DNA of 64,000 nucleotides from Paenibacillus sp. LHD-117 (GCF_030929555.1 NZ_JAVFVT010000039.1:1-64000); one strand, 5' to 3'. Counted from the stretch's first letter, positions 50,698 to 59,936 are shown. Made by a program: numbers and translations. The notes: generated from the letters alone by a model not told the origin.

Positions 50698-51159
50698 TTA
50701 GTACTCCCTAAAGTAGGAGAACAACACAGGCGCTGGAACGATCAAATCCTCCGCTCTGCCTCCTAACCATTCGTAGAGATCCCCACCTGGAAGCATGACG
50801 TCATAGACCGCCCTCACAGTTACATAATCTCCATCAAATGCCTGAATTTGAATGTCGTTACGCTCGATCAAGTTCAGTCCTTCACGGGATTCAGGGAGGA
50901 CATCCCGAACCACCCGATAGATTTTGTCCTCAACGGCCGCCGAATTGGGGTCGATAGCCGCCTCCCGCGCTCCTGCCATGATGGTAATGGCAAAGAACAA
51001 ATAAACAAGCGCATAGTAGATGAGCATGATGAAGCAGAGCATTAAAATAACAGCGAACAAAATCGTCAACGGGGAGATGGCCAGTTCGACCGACAACATG
51101 CCGTCCATTTTTCGATTCAGCAACTTATGTAGTTTTTGTCTGTAGAAACGCTTAATCAT
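50698..51159 (-). CDS. TadE-like pseudopilin, 153 aa
   Basis: AAAGGGGGAGAG precedes ATG at 51159 (MIKRFYRQKLHKLLNRKMDG). After the basic segment, MLSVELAISPLTILFAVILM is a TadE-type hydrophobic helix with the key glutamate. A soluble beta-rich tail follows. Minor pseudopilins tune Tad pilus assembly. Confidence 0.72.
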   Translation of the reverse strand: MIKRFYRQKLHKLLNRKMDGMLSVELAISPLTILFAVILMLCFIMLIYYALVYLFFAITIMAGAREAAIDPNSAAVEDKIYRVVRDVLPESREGLNLIERNDIQIQAFDGDYVTVRAVYDVMLPGGDLYEWLGGRAEDLIVPAPVLFSYFREY

Positions 51160-51181
51160 ACTGGCCTCTCCCCCTTTCATC

Positions 51182-51403
51182 TTACGCAAGTCCACCGATG
51201 TCGCCGATGAGTCCAACTACAGCTGCTTGTACGGTCGTAATGATCGTTTGTCCAGCTGTACGAGCCGTTGTCGAGTTACCTACAATGATCCATAGGACGA
51301 GTGCGACAACACCAAAGCCGATCAGCTGCTCCCACTTGAGCTTGTCTTCATTCTTTCTAGCCATACAAACTTTTGCTGCGAGTTTCAACATTACATTTTT
51401 CAT
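51182..51403 (-). CDS. Flp-type pilin candidate, 73 aa
   Basis: A short basic leader (MARKNEDKLKWEQ) is followed by a long hydrophobic helix (LIGFGVVALVLWIIVG) and a small-residue tail with TVQAAVVGLIGDIG, like Flp or archaellin-type subunits. It is located 22 bp before the tadE-like gene. Confidence 0.55.
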   Translation of the reverse strand: MKNVMLKLAAKVCMARKNEDKLKWEQLIGFGVVALVLWIIVGNSTTARTAGQTIITTVQAAVVGLIGDIGGLA

Positions 51404-51461
51404 GGTTTCATCTCTCCAATTTGTTTAATTTGATCACGCAATTAATGAACACAGCAGCTGC

Positions 51462-51689
51462 TTACAGCTCAAAATCCTCTTGTCGCTCTTGCTTTTCCTT
51501 GGGAGCAACGAACGACTTAACCAGGGTGTACACTGCAAATGCAACGCACAGGATACCAACGACAAGAAACGGAATATTAAATTCGACCGCAACAGCCGAG
51601 AATGAAAAAGCACCGATGAGCAAGAAGATAATGGCCGAGATTAGCCGCCCTGTTTTGAGGGCCTTATTTTGATTATTCAATTGGAACAC
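51462..51689 (-). CDS. Small two-helix membrane protein in the Tad locus, 75 aa
   Basis: Two hydrophobic segments (LISAIIFLLIGAFSFSAVAV and FLVVGILCVAFAVYTLV) precede a charged tail (KEKQERQEDFEL). It is not an obvious pilin. It may be a Tad accessory. The neighbouring gap 51690-51767 holds nothing recognisable. Confidence 0.55.
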   Translation of the reverse strand: MFQLNNQNKALKTGRLISAIIFLLIGAFSFSAVAVEFNIPFLVVGILCVAFAVYTLVKSFVAPKEKQERQEDFEL

Positions 51690-51767
51690 ACTCCTCTAAT
51701 TGGTTTGGAATTTCATCACTTTACGCAGCATTATTGCCGAACCATCACCCCCTGAATGAATGAACAT

Positions 51768-52661
51768 TTATTTGAAAAACAAAAATCCACCTGCGCCGCT
51801 GAAATAATCAAAGAAGGCAACAACCGAAAACCACACGCTTAAAATCAATGTCCATACAGCTGCGACAGCTACAAGTCCAATCATCTTGCCCTTGGTCACA
51901 TGCAGCTTCTTCTCCACGAATTCTTCCAGCGAGGCGTTCTCCTTCAGTGTTTGACGGAAAATCTGGTCAGCCAGCATCCCCGGAGATTTCAGCTCACTGA
52001 GCTCGATCGCCATACAAAACGAGTTTAGAGTGCTCACTTCGTATTCCTGGCGAAAATCGGCCATAACATCTCGAAGTGACCTTTTGTTCTCGTTCGTTGT
52101 GACCTGGTTCATATATCTCCGGAAGGTCTCACCGAATTCACCTGGAGCTAAATCCGCGATGTTATCTAGCGCTTGGATAATTCCAACCTGGTTCTTCAAC
52201 AGATAGATGAAACGCCGCTTGAGGAATCGGATCGACTCCGTCGCATACAGTTGCCTTTCGTTTTTCTTCTTCCGGAGCGTAACAATATGCCATGCTGGGA
52301 TTAGGAAGGAAAGAATGAGAACCGGCACCTTTGTCTTGTCTACAACCTGCGTGGAAGCGTAGATCCCTGCAATTGCAACTACGATGTAGATAAAGATAAG
52401 CTCCCTTGCACTTAAACCCATCGGATAACCCGCCAAACGAATTAGCCGCTCAAACCGCCGGATCACTCCTTTCGAAACCACGACATCAGCCTTTTGCGAG
52501 ACGAACTTCAGCGTACGCCTCCGTTCACCTTTAAGAGCCTTGTACTCTTCAGCCCAGTAGTAGAAGAAGTGAAAGGTCTCCGGACTGATCCGACGGATAA
52601 TCGGGAGGGTTAGCAGCAGAACTAACACTACATACATGAAATAAAGCAACATCGCGTCCAT
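51768..52661 (-). CDS. TadC-like inner-membrane platform protein, 297 aa
   Basis: T2SS-F type topology: an N-terminal helix, helices near residues 80-130, a cytoplasmic F domain (FLKRRFIYLLKNQVGIIQAL), and C-terminal helices. It pairs with the TadB-like gene directly upstream. The two form the platform for pilin extrusion. Confidence 0.78.
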   Translation of the reverse strand: MDAMLLYFMYVVLVLLLTLPIIRRISPETFHFFYYWAEEYKALKGERRRTLKFVSQKADVVVSKGVIRRFERLIRLAGYPMGLSARELIFIYIVVAIAGIYASTQVVDKTKVPVLILSFLIPAWHIVTLRKKKNERQLYATESIRFLKRRFIYLLKNQVGIIQALDNIADLAPGEFGETFRRYMNQVTTNENKRSLRDVMADFRQEYEVSTLNSFCMAIELSELKSPGMLADQIFRQTLKENASLEEFVEKKLHVTKGKMIGLVAVAAVWTLILSVWFSVVAFFDYFSGAGGFLFFK

Positions 52662-52675
52662 CGTCGTACCCCTCC

Positions 52676-53551
52676 CTATAAAACACTGCTCTTCGTAGCG
52701 TGGAGTCCGTACCAGATGAATCCCACGTATCCTAAGGCGCCAACCAGCATGACAATGTTCATACCAGGATGCAGCTCTAGTGTCCGCTGGATCGACGGCT
52801 GGAATAGCACATACATAAAAATGGGGAATCCTCCGACAAAAAGAAGCATGCTTTGCCCTGACTGCCGCTGTACCTTCATCAAGCGCTCGAAGCGTTCCTG
52901 ATTGATAATGTCAGCCATGACCTCCTCTGTGTACTTCACCATATCTCCTGAATTCCGGTACTCATGGAGAATACCGGTGAAGACCAATTTGAGATAGGAA
53001 TCTGGGCTCTTCTTGATGAGCTCTTCAATCAGATGGGGTGTCGTATAAGCCGTACCCCAGTTTCTGACGGCCTTCTCGAAGATAGGGCGTAGTGGTCCAT
53101 CGAGCTGCTGTCCCACCTCTCGGATCCACTCTTCCACGCTGCCTCCTGCCGTCAGAATGGAATGAAGAAACTCAATACTGATTCGCCCGTCCTTTTGAAA
53201 AGACCGTTCGTAGTTCTGGTACAGCAAGATGACAATAAGCCAGGGCGCCAGCGTGCCGACTACGAATCCGATCCCCCAGGCGAGTCCCAAGAGATAATGA
53301 AAGCCAAGAGCGAACAATACACCGATTGGCGTCGATAGTAGAAGAACGAGGTTCCGTTCCTTTACGAGCGAGTGAACGTTAAAGCTAGCCGCGATCTTCT
53401 CTAATTTAGTAGCCTCAACCTTTTTTCGACTCACCCATCGTTCATATTCCGAGATTCGATGCCGTTTACGTTGCCGAACCATCTGTATGATTGCAATGAT
53501 AAAGACAATCCAAACGACGAATAGTATAATGCCCGTCATTTTCTTGACCAC
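52676..53551 (-). CDS. TadB-like inner-membrane platform protein, 291 aa
   Basis: N-terminal and C-terminal helices frame a T2SS-F domain with the ISIEFLHSILTAGGSVEEWI and DMVKYTEEVM segments typical of TadB. It overlaps the ATPase gene by 16 bp and is followed after 14 bp by tadC. Confidence 0.78.
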   Translation of the reverse strand: MVKKMTGIILFVVWIVFIIAIIQMVRQRKRHRISEYERWVSRKKVEATKLEKIAASFNVHSLVKERNLVLLLSTPIGVLFALGFHYLLGLAWGIGFVVGTLAPWLIVILLYQNYERSFQKDGRISIEFLHSILTAGGSVEEWIREVGQQLDGPLRPIFEKAVRNWGTAYTTPHLIEELIKKSPDSYLKLVFTGILHEYRNSGDMVKYTEEVMADIINQERFERLMKVQRQSGQSMLLFVGGFPIFMYVLFQPSIQRTLELHPGMNIVMLVGALGYVGFIWYGLHATKSSVL

Positions 53552-55017
53552 ATCCAGCTCTTCGGAATTTCAATGCCGTTGTTCATCATTTCTTCGATAA
53601 AGCGATCCGTCGGCCCAAGGAATTCAAAATATCCAACTGGCTTTTTCGTGATTCGGTCGATACCTTGTTTAACAAACCGGGAGACCGTATGCAGCTCCCC
53701 TGTTTCCGGGATCATCTCGCACACCTCATCCATGAAACGGTCATCGAGCTCTGCATTCAGATGTATGATGACATGCAGCCGCTCATGGAGAATCTTTAGA
53801 ATATGATCCCGATCCGGATTCGATGGATGCGAAGCTGCCAGATCTGCTATCCTGTGCTTGACCGCTTTGCAACTGGAAGCATGAATGGTTGAAGATGAGC
53901 CATCGTGTCCCGACTGTATCGTTTGACAATAGACATAGCCGATACGGTCACGAATCTCTGACATAAAGATAATATCAGGGTACATCCGCAGAGCGCTCTT
54001 CAAGCCGTCCTCCAAGCTGAAAACACCCGGTCTCTCGTACAAGCGAATGACATGCCCCTCAATCTGCGGCTGCATCTCCGGCGACTCCTCCAGGATCAGC
54101 AGCATCGTTCCTTTCGGTATGGCTGCTTGATTGGCATTAGCCACCGTCGTCTTACCAGTACCCGTCCCCCCGGCATACATCAGGTTTTTCCTGAGCTCCT
54201 GACAGATGCGCAAGTATTCCATGGTCGCCTCGTCCGCAACAGCTCCTCCTCCAGAAAACGGCGTGTACACGGGCTGCCTCTTAAGCTTTTTCAGATCCAC
54301 ACGCGTCATCAACCGGTTTGGGTCAATTTGCGGGATCGTCAGTTGCCCTGCATTAGGATCGGTAAGCTCTAATCGACTGAACGGATGTAAAAATCGCCGT
54401 ATTGATATAATCATGCACCGGACGAACGTGTAGGATCGTTGGATGGGATCAAAGGTTGAATAACCCGACGTGCCCGAAATAATATGAATCCGCTCAAAAT
54501 TCGGGAACGTACCGTCTAAATAGATTTTTGCGGGATCATAGCGCAAATTGATACGGCTGAGATGGTGATTAATCCAATCCGTCGCTTGCTCGAATGAACG
54601 GAACTGCTGATCGGTGTATGTCTTTCTAACTCTGTTCTCGACATAGGCAATGATTTGCTTGTGCCGATCGTCATAAGGGATGAAAATTTGAATATCGGAC
54701 ACCCGCGGCTTCTCCCACAAAGGCTGAACAGGGCCGTAACGGAAGGCGTTGTCCAAGTACTGTTTTACGAGATCGTTGTAGTGGATGCTGGGTATTTCCT
54801 CGATCGTTTGAATGATTTCATAGAGATAATGCCGGTATTCTGCTTCTGTAAAATCTACTGTTCCGCCTCGGTTTTCCGATTTCCGCTTGTCTTGATCCTT
54901 TAGGACTTCGTTCAGTAAACGCGCTTGCCACGTTTTCCACTTTTGGGTGTCGACTTGCCCGGAATCCTCTAGCCGCTTCCAGTCAGCTTCGTCGCCCCAT
55001 GCCTTCAGTTCTGCCAC
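53536..55017 (-). CDS. tadA: TadA/CpaF-type secretion ATPase, 493 aa
   Basis: A Walker A GGTGTGKTT, Walker B-like LLILEESPEM and histidine box HDGSSSTIHA are classic for the GspE/VirB11/CpaF family. This ATPase drives Tad pilus assembly and could also serve as the VirB11-type motor of the transfer channel. It is preceded by a 27-bp gap and overlaps tadB. Confidence 0.88.
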   Translation of the reverse strand: MAELKAWGDEADWKRLEDSGQVDTQKWKTWQARLLNEVLKDQDKRKSENRGGTVDFTEAEYRHYLYEIIQTIEEIPSIHYNDLVKQYLDNAFRYGPVQPLWEKPRVSDIQIFIPYDDRHKQIIAYVENRVRKTYTDQQFRSFEQATDWINHHLSRINLRYDPAKIYLDGTFPNFERIHIISGTSGYSTFDPIQRSYTFVRCMIISIRRFLHPFSRLELTDPNAGQLTIPQIDPNRLMTRVDLKKLKRQPVYTPFSGGGAVADEATMEYLRICQELRKNLMYAGGTGTGKTTVANANQAAIPKGTMLLILEESPEMQPQIEGHVIRLYERPGVFSLEDGLKSALRMYPDIIFMSEIRDRIGYVYCQTIQSGHDGSSSTIHASSCKAVKHRIADLAASHPSNPDRDHILKILHERLHVIIHLNAELDDRFMDEVCEMIPETGELHTVSRFVKQGIDRITKKPVGYFEFLGPTDRFIEEMMNNGIEIPKSWMWSRK

Positions 55018-55044
55018 CCCTGAATCTCACTCCTCGTAAACCGC

Positions 55045-55755
55045 CTATTTCACTTCGACCTCTTGTCCTTGGGCATCAATGTACTGCGTCGTTTTCTCAC
55101 CCTGCGTCACTTTGGCACCCATAAATGGATTTGGATCGATGACAATGTTGTATTTTCCTGCCCAGATGTGCTTGGATATTTTAGGCCCGACATCGCGTGG
55201 CACCAGCACAATGATTTTCGGCCGTCCGGATCGAGAGTCATCCACGGCCTGTGCGACTCGAATGTTTTCGACGACATACTCTGAGATAATTTCTTCCCCG
55301 GCTTCTGTGTTTTTTTTGGTTACGCCTATCATGGAAACAATGTCGCCATTTTTAATGACATCCAGCGGCATGTCCTCATTGTCGATTGGAATGGCCATCG
55401 AGATAAAATTCGCACCGGTATTCTTTACAACATCACGAATGGATCCGGATCCCGACACCATTCGATCAACAAGCACCTGCCCTTGCAGAATCGTTATGCG
55501 AGCAAGTTTCCCATCCACTTCCTTCAGCTTCTGCTCAGTTATTGCGTCAGCTGGTACTTTATTAGCCGGATAGTTTTCCCTTGCGAAATCGGATGACTGA
55601 ATTTTTTGATCAATAGGTATTTCTTGCTTCGCAATGTAAACGGACGTCAGGTCGCTCCAAGTTTTCGAGACATTCAAGTTAATGACAAGCAACATTGTGG
55701 CAACAACCACAACAGCAACCATCCATAAGATCCAGATTGGTACTCTTTTTTTCAC
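55045..55755 (-). CDS. CpaB/RcpC-like SAF-domain protein, 236 aa
   Basis: One N-terminal membrane helix is followed by a SAF domain (YIAKQEIPIDQKIQSSDFAR). Further beta-rich repeats with a helical insert precede a polar tail. CpaB/RcpC organise the Tad pilus outer or wall part. It is directly coupled to the CpaE-like gene. Confidence 0.78.
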   Translation of the reverse strand: MKKRVPIWILWMVAVVVVATMLLVINLNVSKTWSDLTSVYIAKQEIPIDQKIQSSDFARENYPANKVPADAITEQKLKEVDGKLARITILQGQVLVDRMVSGSGSIRDVVKNTGANFISMAIPIDNEDMPLDVIKNGDIVSMIGVTKKNTEAGEEIISEYVVENIRVAQAVDDSRSGRPKIIVLVPRDVGPKISKHIWAGKYNIVIDPNPFMGAKVTQGEKTTQYIDAQGQEVEVK

Positions 55756-55757
55756 GC

Positions 55758-57005
55758 TTAACCTCCGTTTTTAAAGAACATGCCGCGCAGTGAAAATCTC
55801 TTCGATTTGTTCGAGGCGGGCAGGGCGTTCTTGGATGATTCTTTGTCTTTTGGGGCTCCTGTAATTCCGCTGGCGAGCTTCATTGCACGGAATATGTCGC
55901 GAATTGCCTTGCTGTATGCCGATCTTCGCGCTTCGTTGTACATCGGCAGCTTGTCTTGCCCAAACTCTTTTGTTTCTGGAAGCACATGCAGATTAATCGG
56001 CTCCATCTCCAGTCGACGCAGGGCAAACCTGACATGTTCAATTTCATCACGATTACGTGGACGATTAACAACCACCTGTATTTTTTTAGGGTCCACACCG
56101 CGGTTTAGCAGCTTTGTGAAAAACTCAGAGTTTCGTTCCATCTGGCGCCGGTCACTATCAATTATCACCACAACATCAGTCGCGTGATCTTTCAGGTAAT
56201 CGAGATGCGGCGTATAACCGGCATGCAAATCAACAACGATGTGCGAGTAGAACCTCTTGTATGCCGTAAATGCATGTTGTAGGGTGGCTGCCGAAATCGT
56301 CGCCATGTCATTCAAGGGAGAAGAAAGAATTTTCAATCCACTTGCCTTGTGGGTCACCAGTTTTTCGTTCAACTGCTCCCGATCGTACTTTACTGACTGC
56401 TCATCGCTGAACTCTGCGATAGAGTTAATGCTTTGCAGATCCGCTATTCGGGTCACATTCCCGCAGTAATCGGCGTCTAGCAGGACGGTTTGCCCCGACA
56501 ATTTGGCCATTGCCGCGCCAATTTGAAGTGAAAAGACACTACCTCCAGTGCCGCCCTTCGACTTGCACACAACCACAAAGCGTTCTCTCGTCACAGTACT
56601 TCCACCGAAATTGACGTCGATTTTACGCCCTTCCCCAATAACGGGAGCCGTCAGTGGCTTATCTAGATTTATATCCTTAGGGTTAATCGGATGACGGATG
56701 GAATCTTTGATTCCCAGGCTAAACAAATCGCCCAAGAGCTCCGGATTCATGTCGCCTACCACATACACGTGGGAATCACTTTTTACGATCCGCATAATGT
56801 TGGCGATATTATCACGCAAATGCGGCATCTTCGATGAGACAAACACTGCATCCACTTTGCTCTCGACATCATAGATCCCCGTCATGTCCGCGGGCCGCTG
56901 CGCGTCATACGCCTTTCCGTAGTCCTGCAGGATTTCCAGGGATTCCATCAACCGCGCCGAATCCGTATCAATAACTACAAACACCTTAGCTGCTTCTGGC
57001 TTCAC
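55758..57005 (-). CDS. CpaE/TadZ-like ATPase domain protein 1, 415 aa
   Basis: A receiver-like N-terminal half (about 1-130) precedes a MinD/ParA-type domain. Its P-loop VVCKSKGGTGGSVFS keeps the first lysine but has Gly in place of the usual GK lysine. CpaE/TadZ proteins localise Tad pili and often carry atypical P-loops. The downstream ParA-like VDLHAGYTPH and DVVVIIDSDRRQ support the family. Confidence 0.75.
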   Translation of the reverse strand: MKPEAAKVFVVIDTDSARLMESLEILQDYGKAYDAQRPADMTGIYDVESKVDAVFVSSKMPHLRDNIANIMRIVKSDSHVYVVGDMNPELLGDLFSLGIKDSIRHPINPKDINLDKPLTAPVIGEGRKIDVNFGGSTVTRERFVVVCKSKGGTGGSVFSLQIGAAMAKLSGQTVLLDADYCGNVTRIADLQSINSIAEFSDEQSVKYDREQLNEKLVTHKASGLKILSSPLNDMATISAATLQHAFTAYKRFYSHIVVDLHAGYTPHLDYLKDHATDVVVIIDSDRRQMERNSEFFTKLLNRGVDPKKIQVVVNRPRNRDEIEHVRFALRRLEMEPINLHVLPETKEFGQDKLPMYNEARRSAYSKAIRDIFRAMKLASGITGAPKDKESSKNALPASNKSKRFSLRGMFFKNGG

Positions 57006-58231
57006 AGGCTCACCTCACTTTCTACCAACCCTTTAAGTACATGCCAGCTCTCGCGATTTTCTTGATCCATGAGGACCCATGCGCGATTCCCCCAGATGGA
57101 ATTCATGACTTGGCGTGGTTGAGCTGGGATGATTAGCTGGAATTTCATATTAAAGCGCTTCTCAAACTCCGATACCGGAATGGACGCCCCTTCCGGATAT
57201 TGATTCAGAACATAAGCATGGGCTTCAATATCGGGCCGTTGTCCGATATATTGCGGATCCGGAACCGTTACAAAGATGCGGACAGCCGCACGTTTATACA
57301 CTTCCATATCCCAGCGTTGACCACAGTCCACCACCAGTACTTTAGGTACTTCTCGCATGGCCTTCAGTTCTCGACGCCCGGTCTCCTTCTCAGCTCGCAG
57401 CGCGAGCTCCAGTTGCTCCGTGTAACTCGTTCCACAATGTGTCTCAAGCAGCTGCTCTCTGGTTACATGTTCTTCATCTTGACCAAACCATGCCGCCAGT
57501 GTGCCTGTTTTCCTGCCCTCTACCAACACCGTGTTCTTCTCCAAAATCCGAGCTAAGTTCCAGGAGACAAATGACGAACCTGCACCGCTAAAACCAGCAA
57601 CTGCCACAACATTTTCCAGTACATCAGGCAAAGAGACTTGTGTCTGGCTCCGTTTGAGTTGCAGCGTATCTTTTGCAAGACTGAGAATGCCTGCAGCTCG
57701 TGTACGCGCCTCTGTTTCCAGCTCAGAATCTTCAATTAGTTCGTCTTCCGAGAGACCTTCATCACTTTTACCTCTAAAGAAGAATCCTCCGCGAGTTGAT
57801 GAAACCGCCTTGCCTTCGTCACTCTCTGCCACTCGCTGGGTGTCCTTCTCCACGCGATCGAGTTGACTCCTTGCCTCCTCGTAAACAGCGATCATCCCGA
57901 GAATATGAGCTGCATCTTCTACCGGCTCTACGCGCACATGAGCTCCACGAACCCGCAGTTCATCTTCAATGCGCTGCTTCTCCTCTACATTCTCGTTTTC
58001 GACATACCAGATTACATCCACTGTCGTATCGATCGCCTTGATCGCAATATCATAAAGCTGTTGGATCCGTTCGTAGTCCACATCGAACAGCATAATGGCC
58101 TGGCAACCTTCCCAGGGATCGTTGTCCTGGAGAGAGAGAATATTCATGCCTTGCAATTCGTGTTTGATGTAGTCATCAATAACAGGATCATTTGTATAAA
58201 GCCCGATGGTAAGTTTCCCGTTGTTACTCAT
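57002..58231 (-). CDS. CpaE/TadZ-like ATPase domain protein 2, 409 aa
   Basis: A second MinD-like protein with a shorter receiver-like region and P-loop VAVAGFSGAGSSFVS that also lacks the invariant lysine. The C-terminal half shows weaker ParA features (VLVVDCGQRW). It is encoded directly before protein 1 with an ATGA overlap, so the two probably act as a heterodimer. Two such paralogs in one Tad locus is unusual. Confidence 0.68.
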   Translation of the reverse strand: MSNNGKLTIGLYTNDPVIDDYIKHELQGMNILSLQDNDPWEGCQAIMLFDVDYERIQQLYDIAIKAIDTTVDVIWYVENENVEEKQRIEDELRVRGAHVRVEPVEDAAHILGMIAVYEEARSQLDRVEKDTQRVAESDEGKAVSSTRGGFFFRGKSDEGLSEDELIEDSELETEARTRAAGILSLAKDTLQLKRSQTQVSLPDVLENVVAVAGFSGAGSSFVSWNLARILEKNTVLVEGRKTGTLAAWFGQDEEHVTREQLLETHCGTSYTEQLELALRAEKETGRRELKAMREVPKVLVVDCGQRWDMEVYKRAAVRIFVTVPDPQYIGQRPDIEAHAYVLNQYPEGASIPVSEFEKRFNMKFQLIIPAQPRQVMNSIWGNRAWVLMDQENRESWHVLKGLVESEVSL

Positions 58232-58679
58232 TTACAGCCGCCTTTCGCGTCTTCTTATAAAACAATCGGAAGAGATGATATCCATCCGTCCCACGGTATG
58301 GAATGAGGTTAAAGAAACTCAGGAACGCACAAACGACAAACACGACGATAATGTTCTCTATCCACTCAAAACGAAGCAAATTAAGCTGCACCACAATCAC
58401 AGCAGAAACCACGACCATGAACCACTGAGCGATGAGCCCACCAAGGGCGATCAGTACTCCCTTCCATTTCGCGTTGGCGAGACGAACACCATTTGGCTGA
58501 ATTCCTCCGCTAAACGGAATAAGCCTCATTTCAAATTTCCCTAGTTTGAAAAGTCTCGGTCCACTTCCCCATTCAATCAGATGGACAGGAATTCGAAATA
58601 TCGTCTGGAAGAATGCATGGCCAAGCTCGTGTACCAAAATGGCCAGGGCCGCACCAATTGCAATTTGCACATATACCAT
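58224..58679 (-). CDS. M50-family (site-2-protease-like) membrane peptidase, 151 aa
   Basis: HELGH at residues 17-21 lies in a transmembrane helix. A second metal-binding NLIPYRGTDG pattern lies near residue 127, and several helices surround them. Small S2P-like proteases cut within membranes. A role in processing pilin or regulating the operon is inferred only from position (8-bp overlap with the next gene). Confidence 0.75.
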   Translation of the reverse strand: MVYVQIAIGAALAILVHELGHAFFQTIFRIPVHLIEWGSGPRLFKLGKFEMRLIPFSGGIQPNGVRLANAKWKGVLIALGGLIAQWFMVVVSAVIVVQLNLLRFEWIENIIVVFVVCAFLSFFNLIPYRGTDGYHLFRLFYKKTRKAAVNE

Positions 58680-58681
58680 TT

Positions 58682-59149
58682 CTACCTGGTCTCCCTCATC
58701 GTAGATGTGCCCTGAACGTTATCGTCGATAGAATCCGGATTAAGATTGTCATCAAACATAAAATTGAATCCATCTGCTGCCCTAGTGAAATCATGTTCAA
58801 AATCTAAATCGCCGGCGATGGAATGCTCATCTGGGAAGAAGTAGGTCGGCACGTCAATCCTTGTCGTATCCAACCCCAACTCTTCCATATTCGATAGATT
58901 TTTCAAAAATGTACTGCGTGCTGCTTGCTCCGCATTGTCTTCATTCAGGATCAATCGAGACTCGAGATCTTCCCCGTTTTGTGACCAAGATAACTCCATC
59001 TGGATTCTCGTAGCACCGGCATCAGTGGATGCATCCAACGCTGTTTGGGTGTAGACATGCTGAACCAGTACATAGAACAGACCCACAACAGCACCGCTAG
59101 CTATGGCAGTGATGATGTAAAAGGCATACAAGAAAGGTATCGTCTTCAA
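58682..59149 (-). CDS. TadE/G-like membrane protein, first gene of the Tad operon, 155 aa
   Basis: An N-terminal hydrophobic helix (LYAFYIITAIASGAVVGLF) precedes a beta-rich extracytoplasmic domain with TALDASTDAGATRI. The TTG start at 59149 has AAGGAG 14 nt upstream. It may be a minor pseudopilin or anchor. Confidence 0.55.
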   Translation of the reverse strand: MKTIPFLYAFYIITAIASGAVVGLFYVLVQHVYTQTALDASTDAGATRIQMELSWSQNGEDLESRLILNEDNAEQAARSTFLKNLSNMEELGLDTTRIDVPTYFFPDEHSIAGDLDFEHDFTRAADGFNFMFDDNLNPDSIDDNVQGTSTMRETR

Positions 59150-59203
59150 GAGCTAGTTATCAACTCCTTATTCGTAGCTTATTTGACAGGTTATTTATAG
59201 GTA

Positions 59204-59232
59204 ATTATACCAGTTGAACTGGAAGATTACAA
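59204..59232 (-). promoter_or_regulatory. Tad/transfer operon promoter with palindromic operator
   Basis: On minus, TTGTAA (59232-59227) and an extended TGG-TATAAT (59209-59204) have a 17-bp spacer. The perfect palindrome CCAGTTGAACTGG (59210-59222) fills the spacer, an ideal position for a repressor. All genes from 59149 down to 43753 could be read from here. The remaining 59233-59445 stretch is AT-rich with a TATATATA-type palindrome and no gene. Confidence 0.78.
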
Positions 59233-59449
59233 CAAAAAACGACATCTATAGACCCACTTTTTATTTAACGAAAAAAGGCTCACCATAGCGCACTTGGTCC
59301 TATATATTGTACAAATAAATTCAATAGTATATATACTATAGTTTATATTTAAGGGTCTTTAGCCCTTGATTGAACGAGGATTATATCATGGCTATCTTTT
59401 CCTCAGATCCCATACAAGTTTCCAGATCAAATTTATGCCGAAATTGTCG

Positions 59450-59790
59450 ATAATTTGTTCTGCAGCCACAACGTCCAACGTTCCAGGAACGTCGGCAACC
59501 TACGAGATCCCCACCCGGATCCAACCGAGGTGCAACTGCAGAAACTCCTCGATTGCCAGCCGCGCCGGCAACACACATCAGGAACGTCGTCCGGCGACCG
59601 CGCGCTGGTCATCCGGATCCGGCGGCCCGGTCCGTGCTCCTCGATCACCGGCCGTACCGGCAGCGCACCATGAGCGTCGTAGCTCCGATCGCCGGCCCGC
59701 AGTTCCTGCAGTTCCTCATTTTATGGTCAGTCCCGGCCGTGTACCAAGCACTTCGCGCCTGCTGTGTCTGAGCTGCTCACGGCGACATAA
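59450..59790 (+). repeat. GC-rich repeat island H, degenerate ~90-bp units
   Basis: Core variants lie near 59484 (CCAGGAACGTCGG), 59577 and 59668, with a decayed one near 59750. Unit blocks CTGCAG, GGATCC, GATCGCCGGC and CGTCGTAGC are recognisable. It lies between the Tad operon promoter and the IS110 element. Confidence 0.75.
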
Positions 59791-59849
59791 GCCAACTCCT
59801 CTACGAAACCGAACAAAAAAACCAGCTAATACTTGTCAAGCTTTTAGTA

Positions 59850-59878
59850 TTGGATTGCGACAGGTGAATTGGTATACT
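59850..59878 (+). promoter_or_regulatory. Plus-strand promoter pointing into the IS110 transposase end
   Basis: TTGGAT (59850-59855) and extended TGG-TATACT (59873-59878) have a 17-bp spacer. Transcription would be antisense to the 3' end of the transposase gene. Confidence 0.55.
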
Positions 59879-59936
59879 AATTTCTAGGCACAACAAATAA
59901 CCTCCATTGGCGTGAAGGTTATGGGTAAATATGGTT

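Noticed and set aside
59366-59887. 173-aa plus-strand frame through island H
   Set aside because: It spans AT-rich leader and GC-rich repeat without consistent codon use or any domain.
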